NCBI GenBank assembly: GCA_001443375.1
Contig: LDXM01000009.1
Span: 1 to 64,000 of the forward strand
Source of the DNA: Chloroflexi bacterium CSP1-4
GTDB lineage: Bacteria; Chloroflexota; Limnocylindria; Limnocylindrales; CSP1-4
DNA: 64,000 nt
Direction: 5' to 3'
Shown: piece by piece, positions 16,260 to 24,909 of the stretch
Layout of the letters: each line of letters starts with the position of its first letter
Numbering within the stretch: the first letter of the stretch is position 1
The notes under the pieces: generated by a model
What the model was told of the DNA's origin: nothing
The model's database searches: none
Seen by the model: only the letters and a program-made list of their open reading frames with translations
Translations under genes and position numbers: made by a program

Positions 16260-17933
16260 TCAGCGCAGGCCGGCCAGCTCCTGGAGCGTGCGCCAGTTCG
16301 CGAGCCGATCGGCCTGAGTGGCGAGGATCTCCGCCGTGGGCGCGCCCTCTGCGCCGAAATGCGGCGCGAAGCGGCCCTCCGTCCGGGCGAAGGCCAGGAA
16401 GTCCACGACGCTCCCGTCGGGGTTCTTGGCCCAGTCGTCGCGCGTGGCCGGGTTGCCGGTGAGCGAGAGACGCTGCGCGATCGACTCGCCGCGACGGGGG
16501 TCGTAGGTGAAGAGCGGGAAGGCCCGCGAATCGACCGCCAGCTTCGCCTGGCGCATGGCCGCCTCGTCGCCGATGCCGTGTTCGGGCTGGCAGGGCGTGT
16601 AGGCGATGATCACCGCCGGGCCGGGGTACGCGTTGGCCTCCATGATCGCCCGGTAGAAGTGGTTCACGTGGGCCGGCGTCGTCTGGGCCACGTAGGCCTC
16701 ACCGTGGGCGACGAGGATGCGGCCCAGCTCCTTGCGCCGCTCCGAACGCCCGCGCAGCTCGGCGCCGAACGCGGAGAGCTTGGTCACCTGGCCGCCGAAG
16801 GAGGCCGTCGAGGCCTGACCGCCGGTGTTCGAGTAGACGCCGGTGTCGAGCACGAGGACCTTGATGTCGGCCCCCGCCGCGACCATGCGCGAGAGCGACT
16901 GGAAGCCGATGTCGTACATCGCCCCGTCGCCGCCGAGCACCCACAGCCGCCGCCCCGGGTGGCCGGCCTGGTCCCAGCGCTCGCGGATGCCGAGCGCGTC
17001 GGCCGGCGCGTTCTCGAAGAGCGAGTTGGTCCAGGGCACCAGGAACGGGTTGAAGGGGTACGTGCTGCCGTAGACGGTGTTGCAACCGGTGGCCGCCACG
17101 ATGCCCATCGACTCGGGACCGTGCACCTGGCGCGTCGCCGCCACGAGCATGCGGATGGCCGTGGCCTCGCCGCAGCCGGCGCACGAGCCGGCCCCTCCGA
17201 CGTAGCCCAGGGCGTGCTCGCCGAGCATGAGGTCGGCCAGCGCCTTCTCGTTGCGGTACTCGGGCGGCGTCAACGGCAGCGTGCGGAAGAAGCGCATGTC
17301 GCGCGCGAAGCGGTCCAGGGTGGCCTCGCCCGTGCCCTCCTCGACGGGCACCTTGTCGATCATGCGCAGCGCGTCGTAGCCCAGCTCGTGGCAGACGTCC
17401 ACGCAGGCGGCGCAGCCCTTGCAGTGGCGCGGGTCGACGAAGATCCCGAAGGAGGCCGGCTCGAGGCCCTTCCGCGCCGGCACCTCGGCGTACTTGGTGG
17501 TGTGCGCGAAGTGCGTCCCGGCGGTCGCCGCGGCCAGCGCGGGGTCGGGCTCGGTAGCGGCGAAGTCCTCGACCGCCCCGGCGACCTTGGACTCGGGCAG
17601 GGCCACGCCCAGGATGGCCGTGTCGGGGCAGGCGCTGACGCAGGTCATACAGCCCACGCATGCCTCGCGGATGAACTCGGGGATCTGCGGCGCCAGGTGG
17701 CTGAAGTCACGCACCGAGGCGGTCCCCGGCGGGATGATGCTGCGCGCCACGCCCGCGTCGGCCGGCAGCTCGGCGTCCGCCACGCCGCGCCGGTAGGCGG
17801 CGACCACGGAGCGGTTGAAGTCGTCGACGTAGGCCTCAGTGTCGAAGACCAATTCGGCCAGCGCCAGCTCGCCCTCGTGCAGCTCCTTGGGCTGGCCGGC
17901 CTCCTTGACCAGCACGTCGGCGGCCTCACGCAT
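16260..17933 (-). CDS. Pyruvate:ferredoxin oxidoreductase, fused delta-beta chain
   Basis: The protein has 557 residues. An N-terminal segment with two [4Fe-4S] ferredoxin motifs, 'CVGCMTCVSACP' and 'CKGCAACVDVCHELGYD' (about 90-190), joins a ThDP-binding beta domain with 'GSCAGCGEATAIRM', 'TGCNTVYGSTYPFNP', 'LGGDGAMYDIGFQSLSRM' and 'DTGVYSNTGGQAS'. It pairs with the alpha-gamma chain to oxidise pyruvate (or another 2-oxoacid) with CoA, giving acyl-CoA, CO2 and reduced ferredoxin. The start at 17933 overlaps the CBS gene by 8 nt. 'NTGGQAS' and 'STYPFNP' are as in pyruvate-specific enzymes, but substrate choice is inference. It is the last gene of a long operon. Confidence 0.9.
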   Translation of the reverse strand: MREAADVLVKEAGQPKELHEGELALAELVFDTEAYVDDFNRSVVAAYRRGVADAELPADAGVARSIIPPGTASVRDFSHLAPQIPEFIREACVGCMTCVSACPDTAILGVALPESKVAGAVEDFAATEPDPALAAATAGTHFAHTTKYAEVPARKGLEPASFGIFVDPRHCKGCAACVDVCHELGYDALRMIDKVPVEEGTGEATLDRFARDMRFFRTLPLTPPEYRNEKALADLMLGEHALGYVGGAGSCAGCGEATAIRMLVAATRQVHGPESMGIVAATGCNTVYGSTYPFNPFLVPWTNSLFENAPADALGIRERWDQAGHPGRRLWVLGGDGAMYDIGFQSLSRMVAAGADIKVLVLDTGVYSNTGGQASTASFGGQVTKLSAFGAELRGRSERRKELGRILVAHGEAYVAQTTPAHVNHFYRAIMEANAYPGPAVIIAYTPCQPEHGIGDEAAMRQAKLAVDSRAFPLFTYDPRRGESIAQRLSLTGNPATRDDWAKNPDGSVVDFLAFARTEGRFAPHFGAEGAPTAEILATQADRLANWRTLQELAGLR

Positions 17934-18348
17934 CGCGGATCGCCTCCGCCATGGCGCGCACGATGTCACCCGCGGAGATGACGCCGATGGGCGTCTCCTC
18001 GTCCTCACCGACGACGACGAGGCGATGGACGTGGCGCTCCTCCATGAGCCGGGCCGCCTCGTCCACGCCCATGGTCGCGACGGCCGTGAGGGCCGGACTG
18101 GTCATGAGGTGGCGCACCGCGAGTCCCGGCCAGCTCGACCAGAGGTGCTCGGTGGCGCGGGCGCGCACGAGGTCGGTCTGGCTGAGCACACCCACGAGGA
18201 GGCCGCCGGCGTCCACCACCGGCAGGCCGTGCACGCGGGAGAGGTCGAAGATGCCGACGGCCTCGGCCAGGGGGGCATCGGCCCGGATGACGATCGGGTC
18301 GGGGGTCATGAGATCGCCCACGGTCGGGGGGCGCTGGGTCGTGGTCAT
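17926..18348 (-). CDS. CBS-domain pair protein
   Basis: The protein has 140 residues that are almost entirely two CBS domains: 'VGDLMTPDPIVIRADAPLAEA' to 'LSQTDLVRAR', then 'VRHLMTSPALTAVATMGVDEA' to 'VISAGDIVRAMAEA'. CBS pairs bind adenine nucleotides or similar ligands and regulate partner proteins. The gene sits between the two chains of pyruvate:ferredoxin oxidoreductase and overlaps both (ATGA at its start, 8 nt at its end), so it is probably made in step with them and may sense energy charge for the enzyme. That role is inference. Confidence 0.88.
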   Translation of the reverse strand: MTTTQRPPTVGDLMTPDPIVIRADAPLAEAVGIFDLSRVHGLPVVDAGGLLVGVLSQTDLVRARATEHLWSSWPGLAVRHLMTSPALTAVATMGVDEAARLMEERHVHRLVVVGEDEETPIGVISAGDIVRAMAEAIRDA

Positions 18349-20321
18349 CGGGAGGCCTCCACGGGGACGAGGTCGGCGGGCGCCGCCGGCATGGCGCCGA
18401 GGACGGCGCCGCTGACGTCGACGAGGTGGTCGTAGGCGGCCTCGATGACCGCCAGGTTGGCGTCCACGACCGCACCGCCCTTCTTGCCGTAGAAGCGGTC
18501 GAGGCGCTCCCGCACGGCGGCCAGGAGCGCCGTCCGGTCGAGCCCGGCGCGGCCGGCGAACGGCGCCACGCGCAGGAAGACGCCGACCAGGGCGACGCCC
18601 TGCATGCGCACCACGAGGTCGGGCCGCGGAGCATGTCGGCGGGCCAGCTCGAGCGTGTCGAGCGCCCAGAGGTGCAGCCGCCGGGCCACCATCTCGGCGC
18701 GCACGCGTGCCGGCACCGCGGCCCAGACGGCTTCCGGGTCCGACATCGTCGTCTGCACGAAGACGTCGCCGCCGTCGGCCAGGCCGCGCAACGGGTCGCC
18801 CTGCTCGAAGGCCTCGATGGCGTGCAGCGGCACGAAGTCGACGCTGCTGAGCTCCGCGTGCTCCCGGATGGGCCGGTCGGCGATGGTCAGGTAGTAGGTC
18901 GTGGGCAGGCCCTTCTTCTCCGATCCGTAGCGCGGGTAGGCCTGGACGTGGAGGCCGAACAGCTCGCCCACGATGGTGGCCACGACCTTGTTCGTGGTCA
19001 CCGATCCGAAGCCGCCGATGGAGTGGCCGCGCATCGAGTAGGCGCCGTCGGGCCGCAGGTCCACGTTCGCGGCGGTGAGCGCGAGCGGGTGGCGGATGCC
19101 GACCACGGCGCGCGGCTGCTGGCGCACGACGGCCGGGTCGGCCAGCCGGTCGAAGACGGCCACCAGGTCGCCGGCCGAGACGTCGCGCGAGCCGAGGCCG
19201 GCCGAGACGGAGAGGACCGCCGGGGCCGCTCCGCCGCCGCCCAGCCGGTCGAAGAGCGCGGCCTTCAGCTCGCGCGTGAGTGGGTTGTCGGCAGCGGTCG
19301 GCTCGTCCGTGCGCTCGACGACCGCGATGGCCCGGGCCCCGGCCAGGGCGTCGGCGAGCGCGGTGGCGGGGAAGGGCCGGAACGCGGTCAGCGCCAGCGC
19401 GCCGGCGCGGCGACCCCGTGCGCGCAGGTGATCGACCACCGCGATGGCGGTGTCGGCCAGCGTGCCCATGGCCACCAGGATCTCCTCGGCGTCGTCGCAG
19501 CGGTACGGTGCCACGAGGTCGTAGCGGCGCCCGGTCAGCTCGGTCCACTCGGCCATGGCGCGCCGCAGCACGGGGGCCAGGCGGTCGGTGAAACCACGCT
19601 GCGCGATGCGCCCCTTCATGTAGCTGTCCTGGTTCTGCACGACGCCGGTCATCAGCGCCCGGGCCGGATCGAACCAGTCGCGCAGCCGCTCGCGCGGGTC
19701 GCCCACGAAGGTCCGCAGCAGCTCGTCCTCCGGCAGCAGCACGTTCTCCAGGGTGTGCGTGGTGAGGAAGCCGTCCTGGCAGACGAGGAACGGCGTCTCG
19801 GTCTCCTCGGCCGCGCGTCGGGCGATGGCGGTCAGGTCGGCCGCCTCCTGGGCGTTGCGCGCGAAGACGATGCCCCAACCCGTGTCGGCCACGCCCATCA
19901 CGTCGTCGTGGCCGGCGTGGATGTTGAGGGCCTGGCTGCTCAGCGCCCGCGCCCCGACATGGAAGACCGCCGGCAGCCGCTTGCCGGAGATGACGTAGAG
20001 GACCTCCTTCATGAGGATCAGGCCCTGCCCGGCGGTGAAGTTCGTGACCCGCCCGCCGGCCAGTGCGAAGCCCTCCGCGGCGGAGGCCGAGGAGTGCTCC
20101 GACTCGGGTTCGAGGAACCTGAGCGGCGTGCCCCACAGGTTGCGCAGGCCGTTCGCCACGGCCACCTGGTAGACGGTGGCCATCGTCGTCGACGGCGTGA
20201 TGGGGTAGGCGCAGGCGGCCTCGGAGATGCGTGTCTCCACATGCGCGATGGCCTCGGAGCCGTCGACGATGGCCGGGACGCCGGGGAAGGGCACGCCGGA
20301 CCGGGACGCGTCGTTCTTCAT
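18345..20321 (-). CDS. Pyruvate:ferredoxin oxidoreductase, fused alpha-gamma chain
   Basis: The protein has 658 residues. The alpha part (about 10-420) has 'EAIAHVETRISEAACAYPITPSTTM' and 'ESEHSSASAAEGFALAGGRV'. The gamma part (about 435-658) has 'MRGHSIGGFGSVTTNKVVA', 'YPRYGSEKKGLPTTYYLT' and 'FYGKKGGAVVDANLAVIEAA'. With the delta-beta chain it completes a 2-oxoacid:ferredoxin oxidoreductase with all four domain types. The ATG at 20321 is chosen from the family N-terminus; its ribosome-binding site is weak and an in-frame ATG at 20363 is possible. The 71-bp gap before it, the largest in this gene run, holds a DosR-box-like repeat, so a second promoter may start here. Confidence 0.88.
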   Translation of the reverse strand: MKNDASRSGVPFPGVPAIVDGSEAIAHVETRISEAACAYPITPSTTMATVYQVAVANGLRNLWGTPLRFLEPESEHSSASAAEGFALAGGRVTNFTAGQGLILMKEVLYVISGKRLPAVFHVGARALSSQALNIHAGHDDVMGVADTGWGIVFARNAQEAADLTAIARRAAEETETPFLVCQDGFLTTHTLENVLLPEDELLRTFVGDPRERLRDWFDPARALMTGVVQNQDSYMKGRIAQRGFTDRLAPVLRRAMAEWTELTGRRYDLVAPYRCDDAEEILVAMGTLADTAIAVVDHLRARGRRAGALALTAFRPFPATALADALAGARAIAVVERTDEPTAADNPLTRELKAALFDRLGGGGAAPAVLSVSAGLGSRDVSAGDLVAVFDRLADPAVVRQQPRAVVGIRHPLALTAANVDLRPDGAYSMRGHSIGGFGSVTTNKVVATIVGELFGLHVQAYPRYGSEKKGLPTTYYLTIADRPIREHAELSSVDFVPLHAIEAFEQGDPLRGLADGGDVFVQTTMSDPEAVWAAVPARVRAEMVARRLHLWALDTLELARRHAPRPDLVVRMQGVALVGVFLRVAPFAGRAGLDRTALLAAVRERLDRFYGKKGGAVVDANLAVIEAAYDHLVDVSGAVLGAMPAAPADLVPVEASR

Positions 20322-20378
20322 GACCCGAGGGTGCCCGGCGATCCCCGGGCGCGGGAGGGGCATGTTGCCCGGATTCGG

Positions 20379-20392
20379 GGGCCGTTGGGCTC
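20379..20392. promoter_or_regulatory. DosR-box-like site upstream of the PFOR genes
   Basis: GGGCC-GTTG-GGCTC is an imperfect 5-4-5 repeat 58 bp upstream of the alpha-gamma start, just after the preceding gene's stop codon. One mismatch in the second arm makes it a weak candidate. Confidence 0.3.
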
Positions 20393-21136
20393 TCACGTCG
20401 TCGGGGCGGCCCGCTCCACGGCCGCCGCGATCGCTCGCTCGAGCGCCGCCCGGCGCCGCGGAACCAGTCGGTCGCAGGCCCAGTCCCAGTGGACGGCGAC
20501 CCAGTCGCCCGGCTGCACGCCGTCAACGAAACCGCGCCCGCCGATCCGGGCGAGGATGCGCTCCGGCCGCTCGTCGCCGAGGCGCAGCCGCCCGTCCACG
20601 ATCTCCAGCGGCCGGGCCATCGCCACGAGCGCATCGCCGTCCACCGCGACCACGCGCGCCGGCCGGACGAGGCAACGCTCCATCGTGCGCAGCAGAGCGT
20701 CGCGCGAGCCGTCACCCATCAACCCCACGCGCGGGTAGATCTCCAGCACGTGGAAGGCGTGATGGGGCACGGCGCCGGCCTCGGGCTTCGCCTCCAGCCA
20801 GCGCCAGTCGCGGGCGGGCATCCGACGGCGGAAGCGGCGCTCGAGATCGTCCCCGAACGCCCGCGGACCGATCCGGTCCAACAGCTCGCCGCCGACCCAG
20901 TAGGCCTCGACGACCCGCCCGTCGAGCGGGCCCCGCGCCTCCGGCGCCTCGGCCAGCAGCTCGAGGTATGGCCGCGCGCCGGCGAACTCGCCGCAGAGCC
21001 GCCGCAGGTCAGGGTCGTCCACGCCCTCGACGACGTGCTCGAAGAGCTCGCCGGGCGACTCGCCGCCGCAGTAGCCGAGCGCGTTCGGGCGGAACGCGAA
21101 GCGGGCGAAGCGGAGGGCGCCGGACGGCTCAGCCAT
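20393..21136 (-). CDS. DUF6390-like protein of the hydrogenase cluster
   Basis: The protein has 247 residues without signal peptide or membrane helices. The N-terminus reads 'FARFAFRPNALGYCGGES', and later 'PRDWRWLE'-like, 'HHAFHVLEIYPRVGLM' and 'WVAVHWDWACDRL' segments are present. I recognise this, with moderate confidence, as the uncharacterised DUF6390 family, which is known from hydrogenase neighbourhoods. It overlaps the transporter gene upstream by 8 nt and lies between hydrogenase maturation genes and the pyruvate oxidoreductase. Trp/His-rich segments could bind a ligand or cofactor. No function is assigned. Confidence 0.7.
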   Translation of the reverse strand: MAEPSGALRFARFAFRPNALGYCGGESPGELFEHVVEGVDDPDLRRLCGEFAGARPYLELLAEAPEARGPLDGRVVEAYWVGGELLDRIGPRAFGDDLERRFRRRMPARDWRWLEAKPEAGAVPHHAFHVLEIYPRVGLMGDGSRDALLRTMERCLVRPARVVAVDGDALVAMARPLEIVDGRLRLGDERPERILARIGGRGFVDGVQPGDWVAVHWDWACDRLVPRRRAALERAIAAAVERAAPTT

Positions 21137-22070
21137 CGGCGGCCACGCGGTCGGAGGCGCGTCCGCGAAGCGCGACCCCGGCCATGACGGCGGCCCCCAG
21201 CGCCAGGAGCGCGAGGCCCGCCAGGCGCGACTCGGCCGGCAGCGTCCCGCCGGCGATCGCCCGCAGCGCGGCGGTGATGAGTGCCCCGACGACGAGGACG
21301 CTGGTGACCACGGTCGCCGGCGCCCGCTCGAGGGCCCCGTACCAGCAGCCGACGTAGCCGGCCAGGAGGACGGCCGTGAGGGCCACGAACCCCCACTGCG
21401 TCGCGGTCCAGGCGCCCAGGCCGGCCGGCCCGCCGCCGGATGCGACCACGCCGAGGAGCACGATGGAGCCGACCGTCATGCGCGCCGCCGCGCCGGTCGG
21501 TGCGCCGATGCGCGGCAGGAGCCGGCGCGCCACGATCGCCTCGAGCGCCCAGAGGAGCGTCGCGGCGAGGATGAGCAGCTCCCCGGCGCCGAGGCCCAGG
21601 CCGGTCGGCGGGTCGAGCAGGAACGTGCCGGCGACGAGGGCGGCCAGAGCGGCCAGCGTCCACGCTCCGTGGCGCTCGCCGAGCAGCGGCCAGGCCAGCA
21701 GGGCGACCCACAGGAAGAGTGTCTTCTGGATGACCGCGGAGGCGGGCGACGCTGCGAGCGCCAGGCCCTGGAAGAAGAGGCCGAAGGCGACGCCGCCACC
21801 GACGATGCCGAGGAAGGCGAGCCCCAGCACCTCGCGGCGCCCCGCCGGGGCCCGGTCGGCCGGCCGGACACCGCGCGGACGGCGGGCCGCCGCGACCGCC
21901 AGCACGCCGATGAAGGCGAGACCGACGAGCCCGTTGCGGACGCCCGCAAGGAGCGTGGGGTCGGGGAAGCTCTTGACCATCAGGCCGTTGAGGTAGACGG
22001 AGACGCCGCTGATGCCGGCTGCCGCGAAGGCGAGGCGGACACCCCAGCCGGTCGTGCGCGGGATCCTCAT
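21129..22070 (-). CDS. EamA/DMT-family membrane transporter
   Basis: The protein has 313 residues with about ten transmembrane helices in two EamA repeats (about 5-150 and 165-305). Typical features are 'GISGVSVYLNGLMVKSF' near the N-terminus, 'NGLVGLAFIGVLAVAAARR', and 'SAVIQKTLFLWVALLAW' in repeat 1, and 'ERAPATVVTSVLVVGALITA' in repeat 2. The substrate is unknown. It is embedded in the hydrogenase maturation genes: its ATG overlaps the hypC stop (ATGA) and its end overlaps the next gene. GGAGG nine nt upstream supports the ATG. A metal or small-metabolite role tied to the hydrogenase is possible but not shown. Confidence 0.85.
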   Translation of the reverse strand: MRIPRTTGWGVRLAFAAAGISGVSVYLNGLMVKSFPDPTLLAGVRNGLVGLAFIGVLAVAAARRPRGVRPADRAPAGRREVLGLAFLGIVGGGVAFGLFFQGLALAASPASAVIQKTLFLWVALLAWPLLGERHGAWTLAALAALVAGTFLLDPPTGLGLGAGELLILAATLLWALEAIVARRLLPRIGAPTGAAARMTVGSIVLLGVVASGGGPAGLGAWTATQWGFVALTAVLLAGYVGCWYGALERAPATVVTSVLVVGALITAALRAIAGGTLPAESRLAGLALLALGAAVMAGVALRGRASDRVAADG

Positions 22071-22330
22071 GGTTCGGTTCCTCCCACTCCTTGGTGGCTG
22101 CCTGGTGCCTGCGGCGTCGTTGCCGGATCGCCGTCGCGGGCGGCGGCGATGGCGGCGGCTTCGGTGGGGGAGAGGCGCCGGAGGATCGAGCCGAGCCCCG
22201 CCAGCACGCGGTCGCCCGGCTGTGCGTCGGGATGGATCAGCGTCGAGCAGTGCAGGAGGCCCCCCTCGACGGCGACCAGAGCGTGGTGGCCGTCGCGCTC
22301 GACGACCGTCCCGAGGGCGGTCAGGCACAT
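22067..22330 (-). CDS. hypC: HypC/HupF-family hydrogenase maturation chaperone
   Basis: The protein has 87 residues beginning Met-Cys-Leu, with the essential Cys2 that carries the Fe(CN)2CO intermediate with HypD. The beta-barrel part continues with 'VVERDGHHALVAVEGGLLH' and 'QPGDRVLAGLGSILRRLSPTE'. It follows the maturation protease with a 10-nt overlap and would serve the large subunit encoded in the same operon. It may be specific to this hydrogenase, since hypA, B, D, E and F are not in the window. Confidence 0.85.
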   Translation of the reverse strand: MCLTALGTVVERDGHHALVAVEGGLLHCSTLIHPDAQPGDRVLAGLGSILRRLSPTEAAAIAAARDGDPATTPQAPGSHQGVGGTEP

Positions 22331-22782
22331 CGCTCCACCTCCCCCGCGAGCGCCCGGTCGATCGAGGCGGCGAGTACGGGAAGGGCGGCGCGGACGGCGG
22401 GTGACAGGTCCTGGCCCCAGCCGAACCGTTCGCCGGCCACGCCCACGAAACGGCCCTCGAGCGGCCGCCGGCGCAGCGCCGCGGCGAGGGTCAGGACGGC
22501 GGGCAGCGGCAGCGCATGGGTCGAGCCGGACGGGTCGGCCGGCAGCGCCGCGACGGCGCCCAGCGGCTGCTCCACGATCGTGCCCGGCTCGGGGCCGCGA
22601 ACCGCATCCACGATCACGAAGGGGCCACCGTCGAGCAGCGCATCGACCTCGAGGGCAGGGCAACGCCGCACGTCCACGCCCCGCAGCGCGGATCGCCGCA
22701 GGAGGCGCACGGCGGCCGCGGGAGCCCCATCATCGCCGCGCTGGCTCTCGCCGAGGACGAGGAGGCGGACGGGACCGCTCAT
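22321..22782 (-). CDS. Hydrogenase maturation endopeptidase (HycI/HybD type)
   Basis: The protein has 153 residues. 'RLLVLGESQRGDDGAPAAA' corresponds to the family N-terminal motif with a metal-binding Glu, 'VIVDAVRGPEPGT' supplies the Asp and 'GSTHALPLPAVL' the His of the nickel-recognition triad. It would cut the C-terminal tail of the large subunit after the last nickel ligand. That tail (about ten residues) is present in the gene directly upstream, which it overlaps by 4 nt. The common GxGN start of the motif is GES here. Confidence 0.85.
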   Translation of the reverse strand: MSGPVRLLVLGESQRGDDGAPAAAVRLLRRSALRGVDVRRCPALEVDALLDGGPFVIVDAVRGPEPGTIVEQPLGAVAALPADPSGSTHALPLPAVLTLAAALRRRPLEGRFVGVAGERFGWGQDLSPAVRAALPVLAASIDRALAGEVERCA

Positions 22783-24116
22783 GGCTCCCGCTCCACGGTC
22801 AGATCGAGGAAGTGGGTGGCGCAGGAGATGCAGGGGTCGTAGCTGCGGACGAGCTGCTCGATCCTCGTCCGCGCCGTCTCTTCGGGCACGTCGAGGACGC
22901 CCGGCGCGACGGTGACCAGCGCCTCCTCGATGGCCGCCTGGTTCTGGCTGGTGGGAGGCACGATGCGCGCCTCGGCGACGCGGCCCCGCTCGTCGATTTC
23001 GTACCGGTGGAAGAGGAGGCCGCGCGGCGCCTCGGTCGCCCAGGCCGCCGTCCCCGGGCGCGCCCGCCAGGTGGCCAGCGCCGTCTCCGGCGCCCGGTAG
23101 CCGGCCACGATGTCGCGGGCCTCGGCCGCGGCATGGACGAGCTCCACCGCGCGCGCGACGATGCTCCGGTAGGGGTTGACGCGGATCTCCTCAGCCAGGC
23201 CGGTCGCGGCGAGCGCCTCGGCCGCGAGCGGATGGAGCCGGTCGCCGGCCAGCGTCACCCGTGCCGCCGGGCCGACGAGGTAGGCGCCACCGTCGAGCGT
23301 GCGCGCGTGCAGGGCGTTGGTGCCCTCCACCTGCTCCTCGCGGAAGGCCGCCTCCCAGTCGGTCGCGGGCAGGTCCAGCCCGTCGCTCGAGACGATCCGG
23401 CCTTCGTTCATCGGGTAGTCGTCCGGGTGCCGCAGGGCCACCAGGCGCGCCGCCTGGCGCAGGTCGGGCGTGGGCAGCCCGGCGACCCAGCGCACGGTCT
23501 CGAGGGCCTGCTCCACCGCCGCCTCGAGGGCGGGGCGGAGAGCGGCCATCTCGCGCGGCCGCGGGGCGCGGCTGAAGCCGCCGACGCGGACGCTGACCGG
23601 GTGGATGGGCCGGCCGCCGAGCAGGGCCACGATCGCGTTGCCGGTCTTCTTCAGCGCCAGGCCACGTTCCACGGCGCCGCGATCCGCCTGTGCCAGCGCG
23701 ACCACGCTCTCGAAGCCGAGGAAGTCCGGCGCGTGCAGGAGGTAGACGTGGAGGGCGTGGCTCTCGATCCACTCGCCGCAGTAGAGCAGGCGGCGCAGGG
23801 TCCGCACGGCCGGGTCCACGTCGACGCGATAGAGGGCCTCGAAGGCGTGCACGGCGCTCATCTGGTAGGCCACCGGGCAGATGCCGCAGATGCGGGCCAC
23901 GATGTCGAGCACGTCGTCGGGGCGGCGGCCCACGACGAGCCGCTCGAAGTAGCGTGGCGCCTCGAAGATGGCCAGGCGCGCTTCCACGACCACCCCTCCG
24001 CGCACGCGCAGGCGCAGCGAGCCCTCGCCCTCGACGCGGGTCAGCTGTCCGACGTCGAAGCGGCGCTCGGTGGTCGCGCCGGCGCCCGCGGCGCCGCGGC
24101 CCTCACCGCCGTGCAT
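22779..24116 (-). CDS. [NiFe] hydrogenase large (catalytic) subunit, group 3b-like
   Basis: The protein has 445 residues. Nickel ligands are present in the N-terminal 'RICGICPVAYQ' (about residue 75) and C-terminal 'DPCISCATH' motifs, so all four Cys are kept. The short tail after the last His (FLDLTVEREP) is what the downstream-encoded protease would remove. Length, motifs and the accompanying NAD(P)-type electron-transfer subunit match cytoplasmic group 3b (sulfhydrogenase-like) enzymes that couple H2 with NAD(P)H. The ATG at 24116 overlaps the small-subunit end by 14 nt. Assignment to 3b against other group 3 types is inferred from the partner subunits. Confidence 0.92.
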   Translation of the reverse strand: MHGGEGRGAAGAGATTERRFDVGQLTRVEGEGSLRLRVRGGVVVEARLAIFEAPRYFERLVVGRRPDDVLDIVARICGICPVAYQMSAVHAFEALYRVDVDPAVRTLRRLLYCGEWIESHALHVYLLHAPDFLGFESVVALAQADRGAVERGLALKKTGNAIVALLGGRPIHPVSVRVGGFSRAPRPREMAALRPALEAAVEQALETVRWVAGLPTPDLRQAARLVALRHPDDYPMNEGRIVSSDGLDLPATDWEAAFREEQVEGTNALHARTLDGGAYLVGPAARVTLAGDRLHPLAAEALAATGLAEEIRVNPYRSIVARAVELVHAAAEARDIVAGYRAPETALATWRARPGTAAWATEAPRGLLFHRYEIDERGRVAEARIVPPTSQNQAAIEEALVTVAPGVLDVPEETARTRIEQLVRSYDPCISCATHFLDLTVEREP

Positions 24117-24909
24117 CGTCGCCCCCCGTGGCGGCGGCGGCCGCGAGTCCGGCCGCAGCGGCCCGCGCGAACGGCGGCGCCAGCGCGGTGAAGCCGGCGA
24201 AGCGCTCGTCCACGTCTGCCGGCGCATTGCCCAGCACGACGAGCGAGCGCCGCAGCCCGGGCACGTTGGCCGTCTCGCGCGGACCGAAGCAGGCATAGCA
24301 GCCGCGCCCGAAGGCCGGGCAGATGGCGCCGCAGCCGGTGCGCGTCACCGGGCCCAGGCAGGGCTCGCCGTGGGCGACGACGACGCACACCGAGCCGGCG
24401 CGCTTGCAGGCGAGGCAGACCGCCTCGTCGGGCAGACGCGGCCGGCGCCCGAGGAGCGTGGCGGTCAGGAACTCGAGCAGCTGCCCGGGGTCGATGGGGC
24501 AGCCGCGCAGCTCGGCGTCCACGGGCACGTGGTCGGCGATCGGGGTGGCCGTGGCCAGCGACTCGATCCACTCGGGATGCGGATAGATGGAGGCCCGCCA
24601 GGCGTCGTGGTCGGCGAAGACGCGCAGGGCCTGGATGCCGCCTGTCGTGGCGCAGGCGCCGATCGTCACGAGCTTCGCCGCCTGCCGCCGCAGCTCGACG
24701 ATCGCCTCGGCCTGCTCGGGCGTGCTCACCGAGCCCTCCACGAGCAGGAGCTCGTACGGTCCCGCCGAGCGCGCCGAAGTCGCCTCGGCGAACTCCACGA
24801 TCTCCACCTGCTCGGCGATGCCCAGCAGCTGGTCCTCGAGATCGAGGAGGGTCAGCTGGCAGCCGTCGCAGGAGGCGAACTTGACCACCCCGAGTCGCGG
24901 TCTGGCCAT
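24103..24909 (-). CDS. [NiFe] hydrogenase small subunit
   Basis: The protein has 268 residues and no twin-arginine signal, so it is cytoplasmic. Cys clusters: 'FASCDGCQLTLLDLED' (proximal cluster), 'GACATTGG', 'LRGCPIDPGQLLEFL', then 'CLACKRAG' and 'CLGPVTRTGCGAICPAFGRGCYACFGP' for the medial and distal [4Fe-4S] clusters. These pass electrons between the active site and the fused electron-transfer subunit encoded just upstream, whose stop codon overlaps this ATG by one base (TGATG). Confidence 0.92.
   Translation of the reverse strand: MARPRLGVVKFASCDGCQLTLLDLEDQLLGIAEQVEIVEFAEATSARSAGPYELLLVEGSVSTPEQAEAIVELRRQAAKLVTIGACATTGGIQALRVFADHDAWRASIYPHPEWIESLATATPIADHVPVDAELRGCPIDPGQLLEFLTATLLGRRPRLPDEAVCLACKRAGSVCVVVAHGEPCLGPVTRTGCGAICPAFGRGCYACFGPRETANVPGLRRSLVVLGNAPADVDERFAGFTALAPPFARAAAAGLAAAAATGGDDARR

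Noticed and set aside
16741-16800. GGGCC/GGCCC-like strings inside coding sequence
   Set aside because: Such strings are frequent by chance in this GC-rich genome. I kept only sites in gaps and gave most weight to those with the N-TTC spacer.
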